Source: Sorex araneus
Lineage: Eukaryota; Chordata; Mammalia; Eulipotyphla; Soricidae
Reading direction: 5' to 3'
DNA length: 64,000 nucleotides
NCBI RefSeq assembly: GCF_027595985.1
Contig: NC_073303.1
Coordinates: 20,250,675 to 20,314,674, forward strand
Shown: positions 1-10,989 of the stretch, in pieces
Layout of the letters: each line of letters begins with the position of its first letter
Position numbering within the stretch: the stretch's first letter is position 1
Program-made: the position numbers and the translations under genes
The notes under the pieces: model-generated
What the model saw: only the letters and a program-made list of their open reading frames with translations
What the model was told of the DNA's origin: nothing
The model's database searches: none

Positions 1-160
1 CATGAGCCCTGCACAGCATGGGCCAGGGCCCCGCCAGCCCCAACAGGTGGCCATCGAGCTGATGTCGGTGGTCCCCACGGGTGGCTCATGTGAAGCAGGG
101 AGGAGAAAGATGGTTACTTTCTACCCATCCGCCTCTGCCATGCGGGACCCGGAGTTACTG
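1..160. other. Unassigned GC-rich sequence at window edge
   Basis: This stretch precedes the first LTR-like unit. It contains no recognisable SINE or L1 text. It may be internal sequence of the same endogenous-retrovirus-like repeat, cut by the window edge. The open frame running through it (positions 2-220) continues straight into repeat DNA, so it is not supported as a gene. Confidence 0.4.
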
Positions 161-257
161 AGCTCTTGTCTCGCCTCGCAGAAAGTGATTTCAGGAATAG
201 ACAAGCAGTGGAGCAAATAGATTTTATTTAGAGGGTTTTTGAAGGGGGGGGAGAGAA

Positions 258-260
<3 letters not shown>

Positions 261-303
<43 letters not shown>
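261..303. repeat. (GA)n microsatellite
   Basis: A nearly pure GA run inside LTR-like unit 1. The homologous position in unit 2 (about 1516-1535) also carries a shorter GA run, so the tract was part of the element and expanded or shrank in place. Confidence 0.9.
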
Positions 304-307
<4 letters not shown>

Positions 308-523
308 ATGCACTCAAGAGAACAGGAGCTTCTCCAAGGGTGGAGAGAGCCCCTACACACATCCCAGCATTAGACACGAAAGCATGAAAGTCCACATCTC
401 AAGAGGGGAGATGCGGGTGACACATGTGCTCGGGCACCACCTGTGCTCAGCCATGTGGGCGCTAGCAGCACAAGGACTCAGGCAGCGTATGCGCACCCTT
501 CCTTTGTTCAGGTGCCCTTTTTA

Positions 524-703
524 ATATTTATTTTTTCTTGCTTTTTGGGTCACACCAGGCGATGCTCAGGGGTTTCTCCTGGCTCTGCACTCAGAAATCA
601 CTCCTGGCAGTGCTCAGGGGACCATATGGGATGCTGGGAATCGAACCCGGGTCAGCCGCCTGCAAGGCAAACGCCCTACCCACTGTGCTATGGCTCCAGC
701 CCC
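524..703 (-). mobile_element. SOR-type tRNA-derived SINE
   Basis: Reverse-strand full-length copy. It begins with T-rich tail complement and gggtcacacc, and ends in gctccagccccc. The flanks caggtgcccttt and caggtggctttt look like an imperfect target-site duplication (TSD). It interrupts LTR-like unit 1. Confidence 0.9.
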
Positions 704-887
704 CAGGTGGCTTTTATAGAGCATCTCTTCGGGATGTCTTGGTCTGGATTGTTCTGAAGTCTTCTCTGGGCAGAATCACTAAAGTTAATCAGATTAAGGA
801 AGAGGTCCGAGGGTATTCAAGGAATTTCCACCATGGGTAGGTGTCCAGTCTCCTCAGGGTCCATTGCTGGCACAAGGTGAGGGTCTT

Positions 888-1130
888 CAAAAAGAGAGAG
901 AGAACAAAAGGGAATGCCTTGCCACGGAGGAGGGGGTAGGGGTTGGGGGGGATAGGATAGGAGGAGGCGGAGAGGGATGCTGGGATCATCGGTGGAAGAG
1001 AATGGGCACTAGTGGAGGGATGGGTACTCGAGCATTGTATGATTGAAACATAAACATGAAAATATGTAAATCTGTAACTGTACCAGAACGGTAATTCATT
1101 AATAAAAAATAAAAAATAAAAATAAAAAAT
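888..1130 (+). mobile_element. 5'-truncated L1 3'UTR insertion
   Basis: A 243-bp L1 3' end containing the G-rich block, the gcactagtggagggatggg motif and a terminal AATAAA-rich A tail. It is flanked by a perfect 12-bp TSD, ggtgagggtctt, at 876-887 and 1131-1142. It splits LTR-like unit 1 and so is younger than it. Confidence 0.9.
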
Positions 1131-1409
1131 GGTGAGGGTCTTATCAGGCCTTAGTTCCTGTTTTCTGCAAGGTGGCTTTCACAGCTTCAGAGTACTTCCT
1201 AGGAAATTTACTGCCATCGCCTGGGGACGGGCCTTCCCTATCTGCCTGCCTGCCTACATCAAAGCCACACCCGACATCCGCTCGTTCTTCTCCTTACAGG
1301 AATCGATCCCCGACACCCAACTTCTCAGGGAGCCACAGACTCAGGTTGGGGTGAGGATTTGCCCTTTGCAGGAAAAGGAAAGTCAGTCCTAGGCCTCACC
1401 CAGGGTTTC

Positions 1410-2450
1410 GGGGTTCTTGTCTCGCCTCATAGAAAAGAATTTTGGGACTAAATGAGCAGTCAAGTAAAAACAGATTTTATCTGGAGGTTTCTAGGAAGGG
1501 GAAGGAGGGAGAGACAGTGAGAGAGAGAGAGAGAGTAACACGCTCCAGAGAGAATGTGGACCCCTCCAAAGCCAGAGAGCCCCTACACACACCCAGCATT
1601 AGCTAGGAGAGCATGAAAGCACTCATCTCAAGAGAGGAGATGCGCCACATGTGCTCGGGTGCCACCTGGGCACAAGCAGCACGTGGGCTGGCAGCATCTG
1701 AGCGCCCTTCCTTTGTTCGAGGTGGCTTTCATAGGGTTTCTCCAACCTGCCCCCATGTGGGGCTTCTACCAGGTAAAAGCCCTTTACTAGGCCTGTTGTC
1801 CAGGGGGCAGAGTTGGGTGTTCTTTGAAATTCCTTTCCCAGCCTTTTGTTCCTCACTGGAGCATCTCTCGGAGGGGGTCCAGCCTTCTCTGGTTCTGTCA
1901 CTGGCACCAGGTGAAAGTCTTCTCAGGCCCGAGCTCACAAGGTGGGCTCTGTGCAGTGTTGGGCTGTTGGTTCTATTATTTCCCAGGAAATTCATTGTCA
2001 TGGCCTCTAGGGAGCCATTTTACAAGCCCGGCTCTTATCCTCTCTCTAGTCAAGTGGAGGCTTACTTGGGATTCCTGTAACAAGGTCACCACTGCTAACC
2101 TTACTGATCTTATCAGTTTGTCATTCCTCTCTCACTAGCCAACGCCCATGCCTGATCTGCCCAATGCCCATGCCTGATCTGCATTTTACTATTGTTCCTA
2201 TGGGGGTCCAAGCATGCATACCGCCCCCTCCTACCAAGAGGTATAAGTATTGTAACTGCTGTGAATAAACTCTCTCTCTCCTCCTCCTTCTGGCTCTGCG
2301 TCTCTCTGTTCGGTTGTGTCCCCTCCTTAGCCCCACGAAGGGTCCTCCCTGCGGGACAGGATGATGCCTGCAGGGGGGACCCCACAATGGCCTTGGGGGT
2401 TGGGGGGGGCAGGAGGCTTTCCCCAGCTACCTGCCACCTGCCTACATCAC
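1410..2450 (+). mobile_element. LTR-like ERV unit, copy 2, with polyadenylation region
   Basis: Repeats the plan of unit 1: ttcttgtctcgcctcatag, agattttatc, a GA run, cccctacacacacccagcattag, then ggcccgagctcacaagg and aggaaattcattgtcatggcc. It continues beyond unit 1 through a 20-bp direct repeat (2141-2180) to a TATA-like ggtataagtattg, an AATAAA (about 2263) and a T/C-rich U5-like end near 2440. That end looks like an LTR R-U5 region. No primer-binding site could be assigned with confidence. Confidence 0.5.
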
Positions 2451-3135
2451 CATCACAGGAAAGATCAAGGGAGGAGGAGCAGGTCAATCTTCAAAGGACA
2501 AAGCCTCAGAGTTGAAGCCCCAGGCAGTGATTGATGGTGACCGGACTTCAGAGGTTGGGGGCTGAGACCTGGGCGGGACACAGAGCTGCCGCCCTCCATC
2601 AAAGGGGACCCCAGCTGTCCCCAGCATGCGGTGGCCTCACAAGTCAGTGACCCTTCGCACCCTCTCTTGGGGCCGTCACTCTGGACCTAATCCCAGCCCT
2701 CTCTCATATGCTCCAAGACGGCTCTCTGGCACAGTGGGGGCGCAGGAGCCAGTCACTTCAAAGTGGGAAACCCCGTTTTCCCAGGCGCAGCCCTGCCCTG
2801 CGAGGCAGACACAGGAACCTTGGTGCTGGACTCAGCTTGGACGCCAGTAAAAGCCTAGGGGCCTCCGTTTCCACATTAGGTGCTTCTTTTCTGCTCGCTA
2901 GTCTGTGTCAGGGATCAGAGCCTACTTGAATCTCCCCTTTCCCAGAAACTAGTGTCTGTGGTTCATCACCCAGGGAGTTTCCTTCGGCAGGGAGCTCTCG
3001 TCTGGGCTCCTGTTTGTCTCTACGTTATACGCCTGTGACCGTGGGCTGGTCACAGCTATCCGGTGGCTGGCCTGGCGATCCGATGAGGGATACTTTGAAA
3101 ATTATTACTGGTTCTGATTCTCAGCTCTATTCATT
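2451..3135. other. Single-copy sequence, no gene seen
   Basis: I see no repeat family or supported exon here. Short open frames (2626-2929) overlap in two phases and lack any recognisable domain. Confidence 0.5.
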
Positions 3136-3138
3136 CAG

Positions 3139-3255
3139 TTAAGAGAGACAGAGACAGAGAGACAGAGACATAGAGATAAAAACACAAAGAGAGAGAAACA
3201 GAGAGACAGAGACAGAGACATAGAGACATAAGCAGAGAGACAGGGAGAGAGAGTG
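3139..3255. repeat. Imperfect (AGAGAC)n purine satellite
   Basis: Interrupted AGAGAC/AGAGAG repeats lie directly against a reverse-strand SINE remnant. They probably grew from the SINE's tail, whose complement would be pyrimidine-rich, or arose independently beside it. Confidence 0.8.
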
Positions 3256-3383
3256 TTGGGTCACATCCAGCGGTGCTCAGGACTTACTCCTGGCTCTGTG
3301 CTCAGGGATCACTCCTAGTGGGGCTCAGAGCACCATATGGGGTGCCAAGGATTAAATGCCACTGTACTATCTCACCAGCCCCT
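3256..3383 (-). mobile_element. Partial SOR-type SINE
   Basis: Reverse-strand copy reading gggtcacatccagcggtg through caccagcccc. The box B region is deleted or mutated (only aaggattaaatgcc remains), so this is an old, inactive copy. Confidence 0.8.
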
Positions 3384-3385
3384 AG

Positions 3386-4265
3386 CCACTTCTTTTCAAC
3401 CCCTTTTCACCGACCTTTGAACACCAGGTGCAGAGAAAGAAAAACACTCTGATTCCTTAAAAAAAATTCATGCACAGACAGAAAATAGGGTAGAAAGGTT
3501 CAAAGAAGTTTGCAGTTAGCCAGAAATAGGAATTTCTGGGTATTTCCACTTACAGCAGGAGTCTCAAAAATTTTGAGATTTCCTGCTCAAGGGCTGAAAT
3601 TCCTATCTGTTCTTTCAAGTGCTCTGATTTATGAAAATAAGAAAGATCTTCCACTGTGCAGGTGGTTCGAAGAGGAAGAAAAATCTATCTCTGCAGTGAC
3701 AGTTTGAAGGTAATGGGGTAGCATTCTGAGCTCTGTATCCCACAAAGTCTGAACTTGTTCTTATTTATTTACAGAGAAAGAATGTAGCATCTAGCAAATA
3801 AAGACACATACAGAACAATTACATTTGAATTCCAAATAAACAACAAATGTGGTTTTTGGTATAAGGAGGCCCCATGAAATATCTGGGGCATATTTTTACT
3901 CAAAAAAAATTTTTGTTATTCTAGAATTCAAGTTTGAATGTGTGCTTTATTTTATCTATCCATCCCAATATAAAGACAACAGAAAAATATCCAGACATTA
4001 TTCTGAAATTCAAGTACTCAAAGACATAAGACTACACCTTATGTTATTCCCTAAAACAATTGCTTATAGTTCTCACAAAGTAAAGAATTTTAAAACATTT
4101 CTCTTTTTCCTCTATTCCTTCCTCCCTCTCTCTTTCTCATCCCCTCATACTCTTCTAAATCCCTTCAAATAAAACTATTTTCTGTCCCCAACAATTAGAA
4201 TTTCAAGATTGAATAAGAAAATTTTGCATTAAGGAGGCTAGTAGTGAACACTAAAAGTAAGTTTT
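3386..4265. other. AT-rich single-copy sequence
   Basis: No recognisable repeat or exon. The 107-codon open frame at 3849-4172 is AT-rich low-complexity translation with no domain I can identify. Confidence 0.5.
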
Positions 4266-4270
4266 AAAAA

Positions 4271-4450
4271 TTGACTGAGGGCCAGAGAGATAGCTCAATG
4301 GGCTAAACATACATCTTTCAAGCAGGAAGTCAATGTTCAATCCCTGGCACCATTCATGGTCTCCAAACTCTGTTAAGAGTGACCCTTACACACCAAGCCA
4401 GGAGTAGCCTCTAAGCATCTCCATGTATGGTTCGAACCCATTAAAAATTA
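4271..4450 (+). mobile_element. Old SOR-type SINE
   Basis: gggccagagagatagctcaatgg matches the box A end, and tgttcaatccctggcacc is a decayed box B. The tail is A-rich. Divergence is high, so the copy is old. Confidence 0.75.
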
Positions 4451-4589
4451 AATTTAAATTATTTTCTAAATTATACAAATATTGTTACAAACAGGAATGA
4501 AACTAGAATGAAAAAGTAATTATTTAAAACTAATACATATGTTAATAATTTATAGTCTATAATCTTAGATAATATTATAGAGAAGGGAG

Positions 4590-4735
4590 TATAATCAATT
4601 GCTGGGGACTATTTCTTCTTATAGTGGCTCCTCCCCATATTTCTAAGTACTCTCGAGCAACCATGTAGTGCTGGGGATCAAATCCAGGGCTCAGCTTAAG
4701 TCAGGCATGTAATCCACCACTTGCGCTATCTCTGG
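4590..4735 (-). mobile_element. Degenerate SOR-type SINE (possible)
   Basis: Reverse-strand similarity is limited to ggggatcaaatccagggctcag and the final gcgctatctctggctgggg. It is very old or only related. Confidence 0.45.
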
Positions 4736-4809
4736 CTGGGGACCGAGTTTCTAGGCCCGTTCAGAGCATATTTCCATAGTGCAGCAAGGTTAGAAAGAGG
4801 AACGATGCT

Positions 4810-5905
4810 TCCTTATTTATTTTTTAAATTTTTTAATTGAATTACTGTTAATTACAAAGTCATTCTCAGCAGTAGGGCCGACCCAGTTTCGATGCCTCCG
4901 TCCCTCTTGGAGAGCCCGACAAGCTACTGAGAGTATCCCGCCCGCATGGCAGAGCCTGGCAAGCTACCTGTGGCGTATTCGATATGCCAAAAGCAGTAAT
5001 AACAAGTCTCACAATGGAGACATTACTGGTGCCCACTCGAGCAAATCGATGAACAAGGGGATGACAGTGACAGTGACAGATTCTTGACTGGGGTTCAGGC
5101 ATATAATGTTCCAACACCAATTCCTTCACCAGTGACCACTCCCTTCCACCTGTGTCTTCATTTTCCCTCGGACCTCCCGCCTGTCTCTATGGCAGGCACT
5201 TTTTCCTTTTTTTTTTTCTTTTTTCTTTTTAGGCACTGAGGTATACATTACTGTTACTGAGAAGATATTATATATATGGCTTTATCTCCTTTCTGTACCC
5301 TTTTCAGAGTGACCACGTCCCTCTATCATTGCTGTAGAGGTCCCTTCCCTGACCTAACCCACTCCTCCCCCAGTAGCAAACTTTCTTCTGGGGACCAGTT
5401 CTCCTGCTCTTCTTTACTATTGCTTCTGGGCTTTAGTTATTCCCTTATTATGTTTCTTCATATCCCACATATGAGTGCCATCATTCTGTGTCTGTCTTTC
5501 TCCCTCTAACTCATTTCACTCAGCACGATACTCTCCAGATCCATCCATGTGTCAGCAAATTGCATGGCGTCATCCTTTCTTAAGGCTGTGCAGTAGTATT
5601 CCATTGCATACGTGTGCCATACCTTCTTTATTGAGTCATCTATTCTTGGACACGTGGTTGTTTTCTAGGTCTGAGCAATTGTGATAGTGCTACAATGACC
5701 ATAGGAATGCAGATGTCTTTTCTGCATTGTGTTTTTGGACCCTTGAGGTGTATTCCCGGGAGTGGAATTGCTGGGTCAAATGGAAGCTCAATTCCTTGTT
5801 TCTGAGGAATGTGCGTATTGTCTTCCAAAAGGGCTGGACCGCTTGACATTCCCACCGGCAGTGAATGAGGATCTCCTTTTCCTTGAATCCCTGCTCTTGT
5901 GTTGG
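4810..5905 (-). mobile_element. L1 fragment (ORF2 3' end + 3'UTR), interrupted by a SINE
   Basis: Read on the minus strand this is the end of L1 ORF2 followed by the 3'UTR. The C-terminal ORF2 signature IELPFDPAIPLPGI translates from the 5640-5975 minus frame. The catgatgg-type ORF2 end and the type-A 3'UTR with tcaccagtgaccactcc follow. A long-SINE fragment (about 4868-5092) sits in the 3'UTR. The frame is truncated at its 5' end and shifted, so no protein is expected. Confidence 0.85.
4868..5092 (+). mobile_element. Long-SINE body fragment
   Basis: The sequence starts inside the tRNA-like head and runs into the second body: ctcttggagagcccgac, gtggcgtattcgatatgcc, and gatgacagtgacagtgacag at the tail. 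There is no poly(A). This is the body found in full with its head at 39661-39908. Confidence 0.8.
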
Positions 5906-6785
5906 GGCTGGACTGAGCTACCAGGATGAGCCCATGTAAACTGCTCCACACAAGGGCAGGAACATAGGGACCCATGAAAACGGGCGAGATTCCTGGTATG
6001 TCCTGTGACTGGTTTGGATGATACTGAACATCGTCTTTTGGCTGCCTTAGTAAATAATTTCCTAAATTATACCAAAATTGTCAGTCTTCCTTTTCTCACA
6101 TATCCCTGGTTCTACTTAGCCTGTTTGCTGAGAGTATGCAGATCCTACACTGTTTGTTTTCAGTATGCAGGAGAACTTTGCGTGATCTTCCTGTAACTCC
6201 TTTGTTGATGACCTCACTGTATTGAGCCCTGTGAACCGAATCGTAGGATGGCAATAGAAGGAGACTTCAGGGATCTCTACTTTTGTCACAGAGTCAGAAA
6301 GAACCTGGACCCTCCATGACATACATTTCTTCCGCGTTCCTTGTCTCAGCGCCTCCGACTGCACAAATATTCACGCAACACTCTTGTCTTTTTCTCAGTC
6401 CTTTGCCATTATTCTAATTGAAAAGCCAATCACAGCTCCCTGTTCTTTCCCCGTGTTATGACCTAAAAGAAGGGTTATCGTCCATGAGTCAGCATATCCA
6501 TAAACATCCAAACTCCATCTGAGAAACTCATCATTTACTCTTAGCTGAACAGGAAGGTATCCCCCCCGAGTCCTGTCTCTTGGTGACAGGCTCTCTAAAC
6601 CCAGACAAATACTCCAGACTGCCATGTAAAGTTTCCATATGTTACCTAAACTACAATTTAACATGTTGACACTCGTGGCACATACCATGGGTGGCTCACA
6701 CTTAGATCTGGCTTAATTAACACGCATTGCAGCATCAGGATCAATGTGTTTAAAAAAATATACTAAAACGATATTTTGAAGCCAG
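5906..6785. other. Single-copy sequence, no gene seen
   Basis: No repeat signature is visible. Minus frames of 82 and 97 codons (6116-6364, 6395-6688) show no domain, splice context or composition that would support an exon. Confidence 0.5.
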
Positions 6786-6797
6786 GAAGCCAGACTT

Positions 6798-6968
6798 CTT
6801 TTTTTCTTTTTGGGTCACACCGGCAATGCACAGGGGTTACTTCTGGCTCTGCACTCAGGAATCACCCCTGGCGGTGCTCAGAGGACCATATGGGATGCTG
6901 GGAATTGAACCCGGGTCAGCTGCGTGCAAGGCAGACGCCCTACCCGCTGTGCTATCACTCCAGCCCCT
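6798..6968 (-). mobile_element. SOR-type SINE with TSD
   Basis: Near-intact reverse copy ending ctatcactccagcccc. The TSD gaagccagactt is perfect (6786-6797 and 6969-6980). Good box A and B sequence indicates a fairly recent insertion. Confidence 0.95.
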
Positions 6969-6980
6969 GAAGCCAGACTT

Positions 6981-7844
6981 TTAACATCGTCCCTCTACAG
7001 CCCTGACATCTTTGGGGGACATATTGGCACCCACCTATGGGTGACAAAGACGGGAGCAGAGCAGATCAACTCAGGCCTGGATCTTAACCCCTGGTGTGCT
7101 GGATTCCAGGGCTGTGCGGAAAAAGACATGGGTGTGGGGCAGCTTCATCCCGAGCTATCTGACATTCAGGATGGCTTCGGCGTGCGGCCAAGGCAGATAT
7201 GATGCTGATTGTGGAGTGGAGAAGGAAAGGAGGAGGCAACTATGAAACTCTCTTTATACAAGCAGCGCTGACATGCCTGACATGCCTGGTTTTAAAGGAG
7301 GACACGCAAGAGACATTGCAGAAAGTGTGATGTCCCAACCAGGGAGAAGCTAGGAGGGCTTGTTTCCAAATCATCTGAAACTGAGGTGCAGGATGTTTTC
7401 CAGTGTGTTCTGAGTCTCTGACACAGACAGCTTCCGGAAACAGTCACAAATCCCCTTCCCTGTCTTCAGACCTGGTGAGGATCCTGGTGGGAAGCTGCCA
7501 GGAACTGCAGTGTGTCAAAACAGACTGTTTATCACACTCCCGCAAACAGCACTAAGCCCAGGGGACTGCTCTAAATTAGGAGAAAACAGGTTTTTCCAAG
7601 ACAGTTAGTGCCTCCCTAGAAGCCAGTAATAGAAGGCTCCTACCTTCTCGACTGATTAGCAGGTCATTGGGTCCTTATTAGCATGTGAGGTTTAGTCATC
7701 CGTAAACGTGCAAAAGGAATGCTCTCTAGGGAATATGAACCAGAAGAAACGCTTGTTCCCAGAGCCCTAGCCTCATAAGAAACAAGGTGATTTGCCTGTG
7801 TTTTTATTTTTTGTGTCTTAAGGATAGTTTTTGCTTTTGGTTTA
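6981..7844. other. Single-copy sequence
   Basis: No repeat or exon could be supported across this roughly 860-bp stretch. Confidence 0.5.
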
Positions 7845-7859
7845 TTGCTGCTGTTGTTG

Positions 7860-7909
<50 letters not shown>
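7845..7909. repeat. (TTG)n(TTA)n trinucleotide microsatellite
   Basis: gctgctgttgttgtt passes into a long run of tta/att units. It produces an artificial poly-leucine open frame (7845-8033), which is not a gene. Confidence 0.9.
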
Positions 7910-8785
7910 TGCTAGGCAGGTAGACTTAAAAGGAGATTATTCCTTGATAATCCTCTTCAAATACTTATTGGACCTGGGTATAAGCTTCAGCCATTCTGTA
8001 CAGCAACTTCCAGTATTTTCAATGAGAAAGTGATCCGAATGCTCATTAAAAGTGAGAGCATAATTTGACCCAAAGGCCAGTGAATTGAGAGCTCAGATCA
8101 GCAGAGCAACTTAAATTCCATTCTTTGCAGAGATGATTAATCATGAAGGGCCCTGTATGCTTGATCAGAGAATTCTAGTGAGCATTACAGACAAAGAATT
8201 GCATGTGTGCAATTTGCACTTATTGCAAAAGTGGAGTTTGTTTATACAAAGAGGAGATGATAATAACAGGTTGTGGTAAGGCTGTGCTTCTTTCTGCTCC
8301 ACCCCGGCCCCCACAAGAATCTATGTAAATTGGCTCCATTTTGTTGTTATGTAACTATGGAAGAAAGGCTCAAAATTCGATAGACTTGCCACCGAAGAGC
8401 AACTAAGTCCTGTTCTGTTCAGGTACCTACTTGGGTCATAGAATTTCAGAAAAATGACACTAGTCCATTTGGAGTTAAGAACCCTCACCTTTTCATTGCC
8501 CAGGCAAAAAAGCATTTCTCTTTCATTACAGTCATTTATTAGAGATGTTTACATTTGATTTGTCAAAACAATAGGAAATAAAGATCACAGAAAACTCTCC
8601 CACCCGTTTTTTTTCTGAATCCCTATCTCTAGTAAGTTCCAGAATTCTCCCTTCTCAGTATATAATTCACTGGTCTTGTTTGGGTGTGTTGTTGTCGCTG
8701 TTGATTGTTGTTTGGTAGTTGTTGATTGTTATTGCTGCTTTGCTACTGCTCTCTGAAGGGGTGGATTCCCTAAGAAATGTGTAAT
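7910..8785. other. Single-copy sequence
   Basis: No repeat or exon recognised. A short TTG-rich patch lies near 8684-8735. Confidence 0.45.
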
Positions 8786-8787
8786 TG

Positions 8788-8915
8788 GGCCAGAGAATAG
8801 CTCAAAGGGCAGAGGGTGTGCTTTCTGCTTTGCACATGGAGAGAAAGTGATTGAATGACATTTTACTATTCCCCAGAACCTTGGTTTTTGCATGATGCTG
8901 AGCTTTGAGGGATTG
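8788..8915 (+). mobile_element. Degenerate SINE (possible)
   Basis: gggccagagaatagctcaaagggcagag resembles the SINE box A end, but little beyond it matches. Old or coincidental. Confidence 0.4.
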
Positions 8916-8979
8916 AACAAATTCTTTCCTATGTCTCCAGCACATCTTGCTTCTCCCCCTTATAAATAGGTTAGCAACA

Positions 8980-9625
8980 GTGTCTCCATCACAGAGAAGC
9001 TGTGAAAAATGTCACTGTATCACTGTCATCCCATTGAACATTGATTTGCTCAAGCAGGCACCAGTAACGTCTCCATTCGTCCTAGCCCTGAGATATTAGC
9101 AGCCTCTCTTTAATTGTTCTTCCCAGTGGTGCCCCATTGGAGGCTCTTTCGGGGTCAGGGAAATGAGACCCATCATTGTTACTGTATTTGGCATATCGAA
9201 TACACCACGGAGAGCTTGCCAGGCTCTGCCGTGCGGGCAGGATGCTCTCAGTACCTTGCCAGGTTCTCCGAGGGGGACAACCAGGTTATAACTAGGCATT
9301 CTAGGCCACGCACTTCCCGGAGCGTTGTTTTATAGTCTCTGAATCTTGGCCATTGATGGGATTACATAGGGCCAGGGGCAGTTTGTGGATGTGGCTGCAT
9401 AACTATTGGAAAATGGGGGGTCTGGGTGGAGAGGGCCCAGTCCTGATCCCAGCAGGCTTGGTGATCTCAGCCCTGGGTCCCGCACACCTGAGGTCCTCTG
9501 CAGGTTCCTCCATGCGTGAGGCTCGTCTGGACATGTGGAGAGTGGCCTTGAGCATGGCTGTGGCTGGGTTCCGGAGTTTCTTCCGCTGCCCAGGCTCTGC
9601 TCAGAGCGGGGAGGGAAATTTACTG
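8980..9625 (-). mobile_element. R composite: R module + SINE body
   Basis: On the minus strand this element begins with the R module (about 9310-9625), with gccttgagcatggctgtgg on the plus strand. It then joins a long-SINE body (about 9000-9300) that carries an internal insert of roughly 85 bp. The same junction and the same insert occur at 32501-33100 in the opposite orientation. Two independent copies of one junction show that the whole unit was mobile. gttagcaa on both sides (8971 and about 9625) may be a short TSD. Confidence 0.7.
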
Positions 9626-9639
9626 TTAGCAAATGGTAA

Positions 9640-9890
9640 GTGAATTAACACATAAAAAAGTCTTGCAAGGTTTTCTGCGTGAAATAAATGCTATAAAATG
9701 GCCATTATTTTAATAGGATCTTAGGGAAAATTAAATGACTTTGTTCATGTAAAGTATTAAAATAAAGCTGAACATGGGTTAAGCATTCAGTAAATCTCTA
9801 CTGCTATTACTATTGTTATATCTCTGAATGAAACTATTGAGGAAGTTAGGAAGGTAAAGGGTAAACTAGCTATTGCTTGAGAAATAAATG
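9640..9890. other. AT-rich single-copy sequence
   Basis: Nothing recognised. Confidence 0.4.
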
Positions 9891-10085
9891 CAAGGCAGAG
9901 AGATAGCACAAGGGCTAAGGCTCTTGCCTTATTACATAGGATCAGTCCCCGTTCATGCCTAAACTCAATCTCCTATAATGCATGATTGCCCCAAACACAG
10001 CCCCCCGGCATAAAGCCAAGTATAACACCCCCAGAACTGCTAGGTATGGTCCAAAGCTCTCTAAAAACAAACAAAAATAAATATA
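9891..10085 (+). mobile_element. Old SOR-type SINE
   Basis: gagagatagcacaagggcta marks the box A end, and ggatcagtccccg is the decayed box B. The tail is aaaacaaacaaaaataaa. It is strongly diverged. Confidence 0.7.
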
Positions 10086-10122
10086 TCAATATGAATGTCA
10101 TCATATATTCTTAACCATCTTG

Positions 10123-10372
10123 ATTACTGTCACTGTCATGTCACTTTCATCTCGTTGCTCATCAATTTGTTTTAGTGGGCACCAGTAATGTCTCTCATTG
10201 TGAGACTTATTGTTACTGCTTTTGGCATATCCAATACGCCACGTGTAGCTTGTCAGGCTCTGCTGTGCGAGCGGGATACTCTCAGTAGCTTGCCGGGCTC
10301 TCTAAGAGGGGCAGAGGAATCGAACCCGGGTCAGCAGCATGAAAGGCAAACGTCATACCGCTGTGCCACAAT
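10123..10372 (-). mobile_element. Long SINE (tRNA head + second body)
   Basis: On the plus strand it opens with tactgtcactgtcatg (complement of the repetitive tail) and passes through gtgagacttattgttactg and ggcatatccaatacgcc. It closes with the complement of box B, cgaacccgggtcagc. Head and body are both present, but the final box A part is reduced. Confidence 0.85.
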
Positions 10373-10440
10373 TAACAATTATTTTTTACTAAACACCTCT
10401 CTTTACTACAGCGTAATTCATCAATAAGAAATCATAATCC

Positions 10441-10612
10441 CAGGGGTGGAGAGATAGTTCAGTGGGTAAGGCACTCTAAGGTATAACCTGTCTTGCACAC
10501 AGCCCACCTGGGTTCGATCCCCGGCACCCTCTATGGTTCCCCCAGCACAAAGCCTGGAGTGAGATCGGACCAACACTGGATGTAGCCCCCAAACAAACAG
10601 AAAACAGAAGCA
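10441..10612 (+). mobile_element. Old SOR-type SINE
   Basis: ggagagatagttcagtgggtaag and gggttcgatccccggcacc are good box A and B matches. The 3' half has diverged and the tail is caaacagaaaac. Confidence 0.8.
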
Positions 10613-10814
10613 CATCTTTATATTGTCAAAGCTTTTTGAAGTTTTGCCCCTCCTTCCTTCCTCACACTTACCTTTCCATTGCCCAGGCAAAAAGTATTTC
10701 CCTTTCATTAAGTTCATTTGTTAGAGATGCTTACATTTGATTTGTCAAAACAATAAAAGATTACAAATAAAAAAAATAAAAATCAAAGAAAACCCTCCTA
10801 CCCATTTTTGTTCA

Positions 10815-10980
10815 TTTTTTTTTCCTTTTTTGGGTCACACCCAGCGATGCTCAGGGGTTACTCCTGGCTCTGCACTCAGGAATTATCCCTGGCGGTGCTC
10901 AGGGGACCATATGGTATGCTGGGAATCGAACCTGGGTCAGCTAGGTAAACGCCCTACCCACTGTGCTATCGCTCCAGCCC
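10815..10980 (-). mobile_element. SOR-type SINE
   Basis: Reverse copy, gggtcacacccagcgatgc to tcgctccagcccc. Similar flanks (ctacccattttt and ccacccattttt) suggest a TSD. Confidence 0.93.
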
Positions 10981-10989
10981 CCTCCCACC

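Larger units (their letters stand above)
160..1410 (+). mobile_element. LTR-like ERV unit, copy 1 (interrupted)
   Basis: The unit starts near cttgtctcgcctcgcag and holds a run with agattttattta, a GA microsatellite (261-303), an agcccctacacacatcccagcattag stretch and a segment ending in ggaaatttactgccatcgcc. The same order recurs from about 1410, which defines a tandem repeat unit. A SINE (about 524-703) and an L1 tail (888-1130) interrupt it. An endogenous-retrovirus LTR or non-autonomous LTR element fits best. No gag, pol or env remnant is visible. The family name is not known to me. Confidence 0.5.

Noticed and set aside
7845..8033. Poly-leucine 'signal peptide-like' frame
   Set aside because: Produced by the TTG/TTA microsatellite.
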